Source of the DNA: Propionibacteriaceae bacterium
Lineage (GTDB): Bacteria; Actinomycetota; Actinomycetes; Propionibacteriales; Propionibacteriaceae
Direction of reading: 5' to 3'
Assembly: GCA_009778875.1 (NCBI GenBank)
Contig: WRFI01000006.1
Span: 1-33,980 of the forward strand
Length of the DNA stretch: 33,980 nt
Below are positions 1-8,500 of this stretch, piece by piece. How positions within the stretch are numbered: the first letter of the stretch is position 1; every line of letters starts with the position of its first letter. The notes under the pieces were generated by a model. It had not been told where the DNA came from. It made no database searches and worked only from the letters and a program-made list of their open reading frames with translations. A program made the translations under genes and the position numbers.

Positions 1-243
1 CCACTGACGGGTGCCCCAGCCGGTGTCGTCCAGCTCTTCGCCATGGACGGCGTCGCGGGGGCGGGCGGCTGCCAGGCTGCGCCGGATGGCCTGCTCGGCT
101 TCGCGGTCGGCCTGGGTGACGATCGTGTGGTCGGCCTTCAGCGACCACTCCAGGTCGCTCGCGCCGACATGGCTCATCGTGATTGAGTCGGCGTTGTCGG
201 CCAACAGATGTGCCAGCCGCAGGTCGTCGGTAAAGTCAGCCAT
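1..243 (-). CDS. hisN: Histidinol-phosphatase, inositol monophosphatase family (partial, N-terminus)
   Basis: The first 81 codons of a gene that runs off the left edge of the window, read from ATG at 243. The protein begins MADFTDDLRLAHLLADNA and reaches a Gly-Glu-Glu-Leu segment near residue 70, followed by a Trp at residue 81. This matches the N-terminus of actinobacterial HisN-type inositol monophosphatases, in which a Thr-x-x-Asp-x-x-x-Glu segment (here residues 43-50, VTQADREA) and the metal-binding GEE motif precede a DPIDGT motif that would lie outside the window. The family dephosphorylates histidinol phosphate in histidine synthesis using Mg2+; other members act on inositol phosphate, and the missing C-terminal part would be needed to separate them. 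It lies downstream of rsgA on the same strand with a 62-base gap. There is no clear Shine-Dalgarno sequence, and a -10-like hexamer sits 6 bases before the start. Confidence 0.8.
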   Translation of the reverse strand, partial: MADFTDDLRLAHLLADNADSITMSHVGASDLEWSLKADHTIVTQADREAEQAIRRSLAAARPRDAVHGEELDDTGWGTRQW

Positions 244-249
244 GTGGCC

Positions 250-255
250 AGAATA
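250..255 (-). promoter_or_regulatory. Putative -10 hexamer of hisN (leaderless arrangement)
   Basis: On the minus strand TATTCT is followed by six bases and then the hisN ATG. This TANNNT-N6-ATG spacing would place the transcription start at or next to the start codon. No convincing -35 box is seen. Inference from spacing only. Confidence 0.35.
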
Positions 256-305
256 GCGCTTCAACCGGGGTAGGGTGGGGACGCACGCCGGGATTCAGGT
301 TTCAA

Positions 306-1319
306 TCAGCCCCAATCGGGACGGGTCAGCACGGTCAGAATGCGGCGCAGGGACGCCAGGCGGGCTGAGCTCAGGCGACCGTCGGCGACGGCCGAATCAA
401 GTGCGCACTCGAGCGAGTCGCCCAGATGCGGGCAGCCCCGGGGGCAGTCGGCGACGATTTCCGCCACGTCCCCCAGGGCGGTCACGACCTGGTCGGGCGT
501 GACACCGGCCAGCCCGAAGCTGCGCACCCCCGGCGTGTCGATGACCCAAGACTGCTCGTCCAACGCTAGCGCGACGGCCGTGGTCGAGGTATGTCGCCCC
601 TTTCCTGTCACGTCGTTGACCTGGCCGATCGACCGACCGGCCCCCGGTATCAGCGCGTTGATCAGCGTCGACTTGCCGACCCCCGAGTGGCCGACCAGAA
701 CGGTGGTGTGGCCTTCCAGCAGGTGCCGAAGATCTTCAAGCTTTGCCCCACGACGGGTGGCCAGCACCGTAACGCCGAGGTCCTGGTAGGCGGTGACGAT
801 GTCGTCGGGGCTGGCCAGATCCGTCTTCGTCACCACGATCAGCGGACGCACACCCGCCACAGAGGCGGCGACGATCAGGCGGTCGATCATGCCGATGCGG
901 GGCGGCGGGTCGGCCGCCGCCGTGACGATCAACAACTGGTCGGTGTTGGCCACCAGCGGGCGCTCCGTCGGGTCATCATCGTCGGCACTGCGCCGCAGCA
1001 GCGTGCGGCGGGGCAGCACCTCGACAATGCGGGACAGCGCGTCGGGTGCCCCGCTGGTGTCACCCATCAGGCGCACCTCGTCGCCGACGACCACCGACTT
1101 CCGCCCCAGGGGACGGGCCTTGATGGCCCTCACTCGCAAAGGTCCGACGGCGACGTCAAATCGCCCGCGATCGACTCCCAGCACCCGTCCGACCGGTGCC
1201 GCCGCATAGTTCGGCCGGGTCTTGGTCCGTGGCTTGGAGTAGCCGCTGGCGCGGTCGAAATCGTCGAAATCGTCGTCTTCGACGCCGCCCGCCCGGGCCC
1301 CCAAGACTCGCGGGCTCAT
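306..1319 (-). CDS. rsgA: Ribosome small-subunit biogenesis GTPase RsgA
   Basis: 337 residues. RsgA is a circularly permuted GTPase that binds the 30S subunit and promotes its late maturation. The permuted motif order is visible: G4 TKTD at residues 164-167, then the P-loop GHSGVGKST at 210-218, a G2-like RHTST near 242-246, and G3 DTPG at 261-264. An OB-fold region precedes them (about residues 40-105), and a C-terminal zinc knuckle follows with C292, C296, H298 and C305. The acidic, Asp-rich N-terminal extension (residues 14-22) and the RTKTRP segment at 31-36 resemble actinobacterial members. The start ATG overlaps the aroA stop as ATGA, so the two genes are translationally coupled. The same aroA-rsgA pair is found in mycobacteria (established knowledge). 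The length is normal and nothing appears missing. Confidence 0.93.
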   Translation of the reverse strand: MSPRVLGARAGGVEDDDFDDFDRASGYSKPRTKTRPNYAAAPVGRVLGVDRGRFDVAVGPLRVRAIKARPLGRKSVVVGDEVRLMGDTSGAPDALSRIVEVLPRRTLLRRSADDDDPTERPLVANTDQLLIVTAAADPPPRIGMIDRLIVAASVAGVRPLIVVTKTDLASPDDIVTAYQDLGVTVLATRRGAKLEDLRHLLEGHTTVLVGHSGVGKSTLINALIPGAGRSIGQVNDVTGKGRHTSTTAVALALDEQSWVIDTPGVRSFGLAGVTPDQVVTALGDVAEIVADCPRGCPHLGDSLECALDSAVADGRLSSARLASLRRILTVLTRPDWG

Positions 1320-2572
1320 GCCAGCGACTCCCAGCGCTCAATGAAATCGGGCATGGTTTTGGCGACCGCCTCGGCGCGGGACACCTGGACCCCCGGCGTC
1401 ACCAGCCCCAGCAACGCGCCCAGGTGCACCATGCGGTGATCGTCGGCGGAATCGACGATTCCGCCGTGGCGGGCCCCGCCACCGGTGATCGCCAGCCCGT
1501 CGTCCTCCACCACCGACGGCACGCCCACCGCCGCCAGCGCGTCGTGGATGGCGACCAATCGGTCGGTTTCGTGCCCCCGGATGTGGCCGATGCCGGTCAA
1601 TCGGCTGGTGCCCTTGGCGACGGCCGCCAGCGCCGCGACGACCGGCGTCAGCTCGCTGGCCGCCGACAGGTCAACGTAGCAGGCCGTCAGCGGCCCGTTC
1701 GATCCAGCCGACATCGCCTCGCCATCCCGCCGCGTCCACCCGCCGAATTGCTCGATGACGCCGAGTATCAGGGCGCCCGGCTGGGTCGTCTCCAACGGCC
1801 AATGCTCCACGCTGGCGCACCCGCCCGTCAGGACGCCGGCCAGCAGGAAGGCGGCGGCATTGGTCAGGTCAGGGTCGACCACCGCGTCCACCGCTCGCAA
1901 TGCCCCGGGTGTCACAACCCAATGGTCGGGCTCGGGCTCGTCCACCTGCACCCCGTGCGCCGCCAGCATGGCGATCGTCATGTCGATGTGGGGGCGCGAC
2001 GGCAGGGCCGCACCCTGGTGGCGCAGATCAAGCCCGTGGGGGAACCGGGCGCCCGCCAGCAGCAGCCCGGAGACGAACTGGCTGGACTGGCTGGCGTCGA
2101 TCGTGACGGGTCCGTGCGTCCATACCGCCGGTGGCGTCAAGGTGAGCGGCAGGTGGTCGGCTGTGATGCCTGCGCCAAGCGCTTGCAGCGCCGACAGCAG
2201 AGGAGTGAGGGGACGTTCGCTGGCCCGGGCATCGCCATGGAACCGTGTGGGCCCGTCAGCCAGCATGGCCACCGGTGGGATGAATCGCATGACGGTGCCA
2301 GCCAGGCCGCAGTCGATGTCCGCGCCGCCCCGGAACCGTTCGGGCGGGCTGACGTGCGATCCATCGATGACCGCGCCCAACCCCCGCAAAGCGTCAGCCA
2401 TCAGCGATGTGTCGCGGGAGGCGGAAAGCCCGAGGACGGTGCTGGGCCGCTCACTCAGGGCGGCCAGCAGTAGCGCCCGATTGCCTTCGGACTTGGACCC
2501 GGGCACGACAACCACGCCGTCCACGGGCCCGTTGGCGGGCGGCGTGGGCCAAAGCCGGTTCATCACGCTCAT
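1316..2572 (-). CDS. aroA: 3-phosphoshikimate 1-carboxyvinyltransferase (EPSP synthase)
   Basis: 418 residues. Catalyses transfer of enolpyruvyl from PEP to shikimate 3-phosphate, the sixth step of the shikimate pathway, in the cytoplasm. Family signatures are present in order: [16 protein letters not shown] at about residues 24-39, in which the usual Thr before Asn is Gly; [11 protein letters not shown] near 87-97, the PEP-binding stretch; [16 protein letters not shown] near 119-134; a [14 protein letters not shown] substrate-binding stretch; [22 protein letters not shown]; and a C-terminal [13 protein letters not shown]. The start at 2572 is preceded by no clear Shine-Dalgarno sequence, but a TAGACA hexamer lies 6 bases upstream. 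The gene is divergent from the sigma-factor gene and heads a two-gene unit with rsgA. Length is typical (about 420-450 in the family). Confidence 0.95.
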   Translation of the reverse strand: MSVMNRLWPTPPANGPVDGVVVVPGSKSEGNRALLLAALSERPSTVLGLSASRDTSLMADALRGLGAVIDGSHVSPPERFRGGADIDCGLAGTVMRFIPPVAMLADGPTRFHGDARASERPLTPLLSALQALGAGITADHLPLTLTPPAVWTHGPVTIDASQSSQFVSGLLLAGARFPHGLDLRHQGAALPSRPHIDMTIAMLAAHGVQVDEPEPDHWVVTPGALRAVDAVVDPDLTNAAAFLLAGVLTGGCASVEHWPLETTQPGALILGVIEQFGGWTRRDGEAMSAGSNGPLTACYVDLSAASELTPVVAALAAVAKGTSRLTGIGHIRGHETDRLVAIHDALAAVGVPSVVEDDGLAITGGGARHGGIVDSADDHRMVHLGALLGLVTPGVQVSRAEAVAKTMPDFIERWESLA

Positions 2573-2578
2573 GGCATA

Positions 2579-2584
2579 TGTCTA
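2579..2584 (-). promoter_or_regulatory. Putative -10 hexamer of aroA
   Basis: TAGACA on the minus strand is separated by six bases from the aroA ATG at 2572. The spacing is that expected of a leaderless transcript. No clear -35 element is seen. Inference from sequence spacing. Confidence 0.35.
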
Positions 2585-2616
2585 CAGCTAAAGCGGGCCG
2601 AATGCCAACTGATGCC

Positions 2617-2643
2617 GGAATGAAACCACCGCCTGGTCTGGTT
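2617..2643 (+). promoter_or_regulatory. SigR/SigH-type autoregulatory promoter (GGAAT-N19-GTT)
   Basis: GGAAT at 2617-2621 and GTT at 2641-2643 are separated by 19 bases. This fits the consensus recognised by SigR of Streptomyces and SigH of Mycobacterium (GGAA(T), 18-20 bases, GTT). It lies 82 bases upstream of the ATG of a sigma factor of exactly that family, as expected for the known positive autoregulation. The predicted start of transcription, about 7-10 bases after GTT, would fall close to an in-frame GTG at 2653. Confidence 0.7.
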
Positions 2644-2724
2644 GAAGGATTTGTGACCTCTCTTCCACAGACGCGATCGGCCAGCGCTGGCGCTTGGCTG
2701 GCGTCGTGGGTATTGTCGTACTCG

Positions 2725-3324
2725 ATGACTACCCAGATAGTGGAGGCGGAGAGCCCGCAGCAGCGCGCCGAGCGATTCGAACGCGACGCGCTGGCCTTCG
2801 TCGACCCGCTGTATGGCGCGGCGTTGCGCCTGACCCGCAACCCGGCCGACGCCGAAGACCTCGTGCAGGAGACCTACACCAAGGCATTTGCCGCCTTCCA
2901 TCAGTTCAAACCGGGCACCAATCTGAAGGCCTGGCTGTACCGGATCTTGACCAACACGTTCATCAACAGCTACCGGAAGGCCCAGCGACAGCCGTCGGTG
3001 TCTGGTGACGACGTCGAGGATTGGCAGTTGGCGCGCGCCGCCGAGCACGAGTCGACGGGGTTGAAGTCGGCTGAAATGTCGGCGCTGGAGGCGATGCCGG
3101 ACACGGCCGTCTCGGATGCGCTGGAGTCTTTGAGCCCAGAGTTTCGGGCCGTCGTGCTGTTGTCGGACGTTGAGGGGTTCGCCTACAAAGAGATCGCCGA
3201 GATCATGGGCACCCCGATCGGCACCGTGATGTCGCGCCTCAACCGGGCACGGGCGGCGCTTCGTGTCAAACTGGCCGATTACGCCGCCGAACGGGGCTTG
3301 GGCACTGGGAAGGACGGTTCGTAA
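2725..3324 (+). CDS. sigR: RNA polymerase sigma factor SigR/SigH (ECF, oxidative and thiol stress)
   Basis: 199 residues from ATG at 2725. An extracytoplasmic-function type sigma factor that directs RNA polymerase to disulfide- and redox-stress genes. Region 2 spans about residues 24-90, with [23 protein letters not shown] at its start and a strongly conserved [20 protein letters not shown] stretch at 66-85. Region 4 spans about 134-185, with the helix-turn-helix [23 protein letters not shown] at 154-176. These are hallmarks of the SigR/SigH (ECF12) family. The stop overlaps the start of the anti-sigma gene by one base (TAATG), so the two are coupled. The ATG has only a weak ribosome-binding site. 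The frame stays open upstream, and an in-frame GTG at 2653 would add 24 residues, reminiscent of the longer, unstable SigR' form known in Streptomyces coelicolor. A GGAAT-N19-GTT promoter lies upstream. Confidence 0.93.
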   Translation: MTTQIVEAESPQQRAERFERDALAFVDPLYGAALRLTRNPADAEDLVQETYTKAFAAFHQFKPGTNLKAWLYRILTNTFINSYRKAQRQPSVSGDDVEDWQLARAAEHESTGLKSAEMSALEAMPDTAVSDALESLSPEFRAVVLLSDVEGFAYKEIAEIMGTPIGTVMSRLNRARAALRVKLADYAAERGLGTGKDGS

Positions 3325-3581
3325 TGTCCGATCTTGATGACGGTCCGACGATGGACGAGTGCGTTTTGGCGATGGGTCAGGTGCACTCATTCCTGCACGG
3401 CGAGCTGGACGAGGAGACTTGCAACCACATCAGGCAACATCTGATGACGTGCGAGCGGTGCTTGGACGTCTACGATGTGGAGTCATTGATCACAGTGCTG
3501 ATCCGGCGCTGTTCCGGCGAGGCCACGGCGTCAATCAGCTTGCGTGAACGCGTCTCGTACCTGCACGTCACTGTGGAGTGA
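3324..3581 (+). CDS. rsrA: Zinc-binding redox-sensing anti-sigma factor (RsrA/RshA type)
   Basis: 85 residues. It binds and silences the sigma factor encoded just upstream under reducing conditions and releases it when its cysteines form a disulfide. The diagnostic ZAS motif H-x3-C-x2-C is complete: H39, C43, C46. C13, C33 and C63 align with further conserved cysteines of Streptomyces RsrA (C11, C31 and C62), of which C11 is a zinc ligand that also takes part in the trigger disulfide. The first cysteine near the extreme N-terminus of S. coelicolor RsrA (C3) has no counterpart; it is not essential there. The start codon overlaps the sigR stop (TAATG), giving near-equal synthesis of the two partners. 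The protein ends about 20 residues earlier than the Streptomyces protein, which has a longer C-terminal tail. Confidence 0.92.
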   Translation: MSDLDDGPTMDECVLAMGQVHSFLHGELDEETCNHIRQHLMTCERCLDVYDVESLITVLIRRCSGEATASISLRERVSYLHVTVE

Positions 3582-3602
3582 CGCACAGGCTTGTGGCGTT
3601 TG

Positions 3603-3677
3603 TCAGGCGTTTGGCCTCTTGCCGTGATTGGCCGCCTTCTTGCGACGTAGCCGGCGTTTGCGTCCACCCTTGCCCAT
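3603..3677 (-). CDS. 50S ribosomal protein bL37 (24 residues)
   Basis: A very short gene, ATG at 3677 to TGA at 3603-3605, with a strong Shine-Dalgarno sequence GGAGG six bases before the start. The product is 24 residues, highly basic (starts MGKGGRKRRLRRKKAA, ends NHGKRPNA). The ANHGKRPN ending and length agree with actinobacterial bL37, a small protein found bound to the 50S subunit of mycobacteria. The gene converges with rsrA (21-base gap) and is divergent from pdtaS. It is short enough to be missed by automatic gene callers. Identification rests on my memory of the family plus the excellent ribosome-binding site; the alternative is another small basic ribosome-associated protein. Confidence 0.8.
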   Translation of the reverse strand: MGKGGRKRRLRRKKAANHGKRPNA

Positions 3678-3749
3678 GGCAACCTCCAGGATCAGGCCCG
3701 GGTGCCCGGGCAACAGCGTTCCACTTTACCAGGCTATGGTTTGCCAAGC

Positions 3750-3755
3750 TAAGGT
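3750..3755 (+). promoter_or_regulatory. Putative -10 hexamer of pdtaS
   Basis: TAAGGT followed by six bases and the pdtaS ATG at 3762, the spacing of a leaderless start. A TTTACC at 3725-3730 could be a weak -35 (19-base spacer). The AAGG inside the hexamer could instead serve as a ribosome-binding site, so the reading is ambiguous. Confidence 0.3.
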
Positions 3756-3761
3756 TGAGTC

Positions 3762-5216
3762 ATGTTGTCCTTGAGCCAGTTGATCGGCCAGCATAGCGGT
3801 CTTTCCTTAGCCGACGCCGAATGGTTGACCGCCTTCGTGCGCGAGTGGCACCTGTTGGCCGACACCAGTTTCTCCGATCTGTTGCTTTGGGTGCCGGGCC
3901 ACGACGACAACACATTCTGGGCGGTTGCCCAGATCCGGCCCAACACAGGCCCGACCGCCTTGGACGACGACGTCGTCGGCGAGCAGATCGCCTACGACCC
4001 GGAACACCCGGTGACCACCGCCTACCTGTCGCATGACATTGTCGAAACCACCGAGCACGTGCTGGCGGCCGGGAACCCGGTCGGTATCTGGGCGGTGCCC
4101 ATTATGCAGGGTGAAAGGTGCATCGGCGTGGTTGAGCGTCACACCAACCAGATGGGCATCCGGGCGCCGGGCGAGCTGGAGGACACCTATCTGGAGGTGG
4201 CGTCGGTGCTGACGGACATGCTGTGGCATGGCTTGTTCCCGCTCGAGCCGCACAGCATCGCCGGGGTCAGCCCAAAGGTGGGCGACGGTTTGATACGCAC
4301 CGACGAAAGCGGGGTGGTGACCTATGCCAGCCCGAATGCCCTTTCCGCCTATCGCCGGCTGGGCCTGGTCGGCGATCTGGTGGGCGAGAACGTCGGCGCC
4401 ATCACCCTGGAACTCGGCGGTGAGCCGACGGAGGAATCAAAAGGCCCGAAAGACGGTTTTGGGCGCCGCACCAGGGAGGTGACGATCGATCAGCCGCAGG
4501 CCAGTTTGCGGCTGCGCACCATACCGCTGACGGCCGAGGGGGTGCCGGTTGGCAGTTTGATGCTGTGCGTTGACACCACCGCCTTGCGGGAACGCGAACG
4601 TCAGCTGGTGACCAAGGATGCGACGATCCGCGAGATCCACCATCGGGTAAAAAACAACCTGCAGACGGTTGCGGCTTTGCTGCGCCTGCAGTCGCGGCGC
4701 ATGACGGCGCCCGAGGCGAAGGCGGCACTGAAAGAGGCCGTGTCAAGGGTGCAGTCCATCGCGGTCGTCCACGAGATCTTGTCGCAGAGCTACGACGAGA
4801 CGGTGCGGTTCGACGCCGTGGCCGATCAACTGCTGGCCATGGTGGGCGACATGGCCGCCACTTCCGGCACCGTCCGGTCGAGCCGCGAGGGCAGCTTCGG
4901 CCTCATACCGGCCGACGCGGCCACATCGTTGGCGCTGGCGCTGACCGAGCTGTGCCAAAACGCCGTGGAGCACGGGTTTGTGGCGTCGTCGGGGTCTCTG
5001 TTGGTTCATCCCACCCGCAAGGGCGACAAGCTGGTGTTGGAGGTGTCCAACGACGGCCAGCCATTGCCAAAGGGGTTTGCGCTCGGCGAGACCAAGTCGT
5101 TGGGATTGTCGATCGTCCGCACGCTGGTAGAGGATCTCGGCGGCACTTTCACCTTGGAAAACAACCCTGACGGCAGCGGCACGACTGCGCGCATCAAGGT
5201 CCGTTTGAATCGATGA
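3762..5216 (+). CDS. pdtaS: Soluble sensor histidine kinase, PdtaS type
   Basis: 484 residues without transmembrane segments. N-terminal GAF-like sensor domain about residues 1-155 (opens MLSLSQLIGQHSGLSLADAEWL in two readable blocks), a PAS-like domain about 170-275, then a HisKA_2 dimerisation/phosphoacceptor domain with H294 in the EIHHRVKNNLQTVAALLRLQ stretch (291-310), and a HATPase domain with N-box asparagine N400 in ELCQNAVEHGF, a G1-type NDG at 430-432 and GLSIV at 448-452. In M. tuberculosis PdtaS phosphorylates the RNA-binding antiterminator PdtaR and has been linked to nutrient, NO and metal sensing. No response regulator gene is adjacent here, which is also true of mycobacteria, where pdtaR is elsewhere. 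It converges with whiB1, with a 9-base gap, the same neighbour as in M. tuberculosis. Confidence 0.9.
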   Translation: MLSLSQLIGQHSGLSLADAEWLTAFVREWHLLADTSFSDLLLWVPGHDDNTFWAVAQIRPNTGPTALDDDVVGEQIAYDPEHPVTTAYLSHDIVETTEHVLAAGNPVGIWAVPIMQGERCIGVVERHTNQMGIRAPGELEDTYLEVASVLTDMLWHGLFPLEPHSIAGVSPKVGDGLIRTDESGVVTYASPNALSAYRRLGLVGDLVGENVGAITLELGGEPTEESKGPKDGFGRRTREVTIDQPQASLRLRTIPLTAEGVPVGSLMLCVDTTALRERERQLVTKDATIREIHHRVKNNLQTVAALLRLQSRRMTAPEAKAALKEAVSRVQSIAVVHEILSQSYDETVRFDAVADQLLAMVGDMAATSGTVRSSREGSFGLIPADAATSLALALTELCQNAVEHGFVASSGSLLVHPTRKGDKLVLEVSNDGQPLPKGFALGETKSLGLSIVRTLVEDLGGTFTLENNPDGSGTTARIKVRLNR

Positions 5217-5225
5217 CCAGGCGGG

Positions 5226-5477
5226 TCACATCAGGCGGAGACGGGAGCGGGCGGCGCGGCGCTTCATCGCACGCCGCTCATCTTCGCTCATGCCCCCCCA
5301 GACGCCGTGATCTTGACCGGCATCGATGGCCCACTGAAGGCATTCTTCACGGACAGCGCATCGCCGACAGACGCGCTTGGCGTCCTCGATTTGCGCCAAC
5401 GCCGGCCCGGTGTTGCCAATTGGGAAGAACAACTCCGGATCCTCGGTCAGGCAAGCCGCTTCATGGCGCCAGTCCAT
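5226..5477 (-). CDS. whiB1: WhiB-family iron-sulfur transcriptional regulator (WhiB1/WblE type)
   Basis: 83 residues, starting MDWRHEAACL as in WhiB1. WhiB proteins bind a [4Fe-4S] cluster and interact with the primary sigma factor; WhiB1 reacts with nitric oxide. The four cluster ligands C9, C37, C40 and C46 are present in the usual C-x(n)-C-x2-C-x5-C pattern. The GVWGG turn is at 58-62 and is followed by a basic C-terminal tail (KRRAARSR) suited to DNA binding. I chose ATG at 5477, not the ATG 27 bases upstream, because GAGGAG lies four bases before it and the MDWR start is conserved. The segment between kgd and this gene (5478-5553) holds a TTGACA on the minus strand (5530-5535) but no well-spaced -10, so the promoter is not settled. 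Confidence 0.95.
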   Translation of the reverse strand: MDWRHEAACLTEDPELFFPIGNTGPALAQIEDAKRVCRRCAVREECLQWAIDAGQDHGVWGGMSEDERRAMKRRAARSRLRLM

Positions 5478-5553
5478 TACACTCCTCAGTTCAGCTAAGA
5501 GCATTACCCCAAATCAAGGATGCCACACCTGTCAAGCATTTGCGCCTGGTTTC

Positions 5554-8500
5554 TTAGGCAAGTTGGCGAAATACTTCGTCCAGCAGCGCGTTCGCTTGCC
5601 TGGCGCCCACTGAGGCTGACCCGACAGCCGGCGCCCCAGACGGCGGACGCCCAACGCCGGACGCTCCGGGAAGGTGGTTGGCCAGATATGGCCAAGCCCC
5701 CTGGTTGATGGGTTCTTCCTGTACCCAGACCACTTCGACCAAGCGGTGATACGGCTTCAAGGCCCCAATCAGGGCCTCCCTGGGCACAGGATGGAGCCTC
5801 TCGATGGCGATGATGGCCACCGTCGCGTCAAGTCCGCGTTTGGTTCGTTCGGCCACCAGATCCCACCGCATCTTGCCGGAGCACAACAGGACGCGACGAA
5901 CACTGGCGGGGTCGGCCGCTGCGTCTGCTATGACGGGCTGCCAGGCGCCGCTGAGGAAGTCCTTGGTTGGTGAGTCGGCCAAGCGGTTGCGCAGCATCGA
6001 CTTGGGTGTGACAACTATCAGCGGGTGGTGCCAGCCGACCAGCGTGTGGGTGCGCAGCAGGTGGAAATAGTTCGCCGCCGTGGACGGCTGCGCCACCGTC
6101 ATGTTCGTGTCGTGGCAGGACGCCAGGTAGCGCTCGATTCGGGCGGACGAGTGGTCGGGTCCGGCGCCTTCGTAGCCGTGTGGCAGCAGAAGGACAACCC
6201 CAGACTCTTGGCCCCACTTCGTCTGCCCGGACGAGATGAACTCGTCAATGATGGTCTGCCCGCCGTTGGCAAAGTCGCCGTATTGGGCTTCCCAGCACAC
6301 CAGGGCATCCGGCGCGGCCACCGAATAGCCATACTCGAAGCCCAGGGCGGCGTACTCGTTGAGGATCCCGTCAAAGATATCGAAGGGTGCCTGCTCGCCA
6401 AGGTGCTCAAGCGGCACCCAGGCGCGGTTGGTGACGCGGTCGACGATGGCGCCGAAGCGCTGCGAGAAGGTTCCCCGCCGGGTGTCCTGGCCCACCAGGC
6501 GGACGGGGTGACCGTCCATCAGCAGCGAGCCGAAGGCCAGCAGTTCCGCGCTCGCCCAGTCAACCGGGCCGTTCCGGATGGTGGCGGCGCGCCGGGTCAA
6601 CTGCGGGGCCAGCCGGGGGTGGACGGTGAAGCCATCGGGTAGGGCCACATAAGCATCGGCCACGGCGTCCAGCGTCGCCTGGGTGACGGGTGAGGCGGCC
6701 TGATCGCGTTTCTTGCCCGGATATCGGGGGGCGCTGCGGTGTTCGTCCGGTCCCTCGTCGCGGACGTTGTTGAAAACCTCTTCCAGACGATCCCGGAATC
6801 GGGTGGCGGCCGCTTCGGCCTCGGCCGTCGTGATCTCGCCACGGCCGATCAGGGCGTTGGTGAAGATCGTGCGCACCGGCTTCTTCTGCTCGATCAGGTC
6901 GTACATCAGGGGTTGTGTCAGGCCCGGGTCGTCGCCCTCGTTGTGCCCCCGGCGGCGGTAGCACATCAGGTCGATGACTATGTCGCGGTGGAACCTCATC
7001 CGGTAGGCGAAAGCCAGTTCGGCGGCCCTGGCGCAGGCGTCGGGGTCGTCCCCATTGACGTGCAGCACCGGCGCCTGCACCACTTTGGCGACGTCGGTGC
7101 AGTAGACGGACGACCGGGCGTCGCTCGGTGACGTCGTGAAGCCCAACTGGTTGTTGACCACAACGTGTATGGTGCCACCGACGCTGTAGGGCTTCAGTGT
7201 GCTCATCTGGAGCGTCTCGTAGACCACGCCCTGGCCGGCAAACGAGGCGTCCCCGTGGATCAGCACCGGCAGTATTGTGGCGCCCGCCGGGTCGGTTGAG
7301 CGGTCGATCTTGGCGCGGGCAATGCCCAGCAGCACGGGGTCGACGGCCTCCAGGTGGGACGGGTTGGCGGCCACAGAGCAGCGCACGGATCGTCCCGAGG
7401 CGGCGACATAGCTGCCGTCGCTGCCCAGGTGATACGTCACGTCACCGGAGATGTCGTCCCAGGCCGGTGCCTGGTGGTCGAATTCGCGGAACACCTGGCC
7501 AACTGCTTTGCCGACGATGTTTGTCAACACGTTGAGACGGCCCCGGTGCGGCATGCCGATGCAGACCTCGTCCAGGGAGTTGTCGGCGGCCTGCTCGCAG
7601 AGCTCGGCCAGCAGCACCATGACCGATTCGGCGCCCTCCAGCGAGAAGCGCGTCTGGCCGACGTACTTGGTTTGCAGGAAGGTTTCGAAAACCTCGGCCT
7701 CGATCAATTCATTCAGGATGCGCAACTGATCTTCGGCGGGCCGCGGCGTGTGCGGCAACTCGACCCGCGAGCGCCACCAGCCGCGCTGCTCGGGATCTTG
7801 GATGTAGGTGTATTCGATGCCGATAGTGTGGCAGTACGAGTCGCGAAGCAGGTCAAGCACCTGTCGCAGCGTCAGCGTGGCGGAGCCTTGGCTGCCCAGG
7901 TCGAGCACCTGGAATTGACGGTCGAGGTCCCACAAGGTCAGGCCGTGGGCGTCCAGTTCGAGGTCGGGGTGGGTGCGTGTGCGGTATTCCAGGGGGTCGA
8001 TGTCGGCCTGCAGGTGGCCGAACTGGCGGTAGGCGGCGATCAGGGAGGCCACCAGGGCGTCCCGGTTGATGCCGGGCTCGGCCGAATCGGTGGCCCAGTG
8101 CAGTGCCGGGTAGGGCACGCGCAGCGACTCGAAAATGCCGTCATAGAAGCCGTCGGCGCCCAACAGTTTGGCATGGATGCGCCCCAGGAACTCCCCGGAC
8201 TGGGCACCCATGATGATGCGGTGATCGTAGGTGGACGATATGGTCATCGATTTGGAGACGCCCAGGTCGGCCAGCCGCCGCTCGGCGGTGCCACCGAACG
8301 GCGCGGGATAGTCGATCGAGCCGATTCCCAGAATGGTGCCCTGCCCGACCATCAGCCGGGGTCGGGACGCCATCGTCCCAATTGCCCCGACATTGGTGAT
8401 TGAAACCGTGGCGCCCGGCCCGTCGGCTTGTGCGGTGCCCGCCTTCGCCCGTCCGACGACGTCCTCGTAGGTGCGCCAGAACTCCCCGAAAGTCATCGTT

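Noticed and set aside
1196-2473. Long plus-strand open frame (425 codons) opposite aroA
   Set aside because: It is antisense to a clear aroA, its translation is arginine/glycine/histidine-rich without family motifs, and long antisense frames are expected at this GC content.
5478-5504. Upstream ATG giving WhiB1 nine extra residues
   Set aside because: The MDWR start is conserved and has GAGGAG in front of it; the upstream ATG has none.
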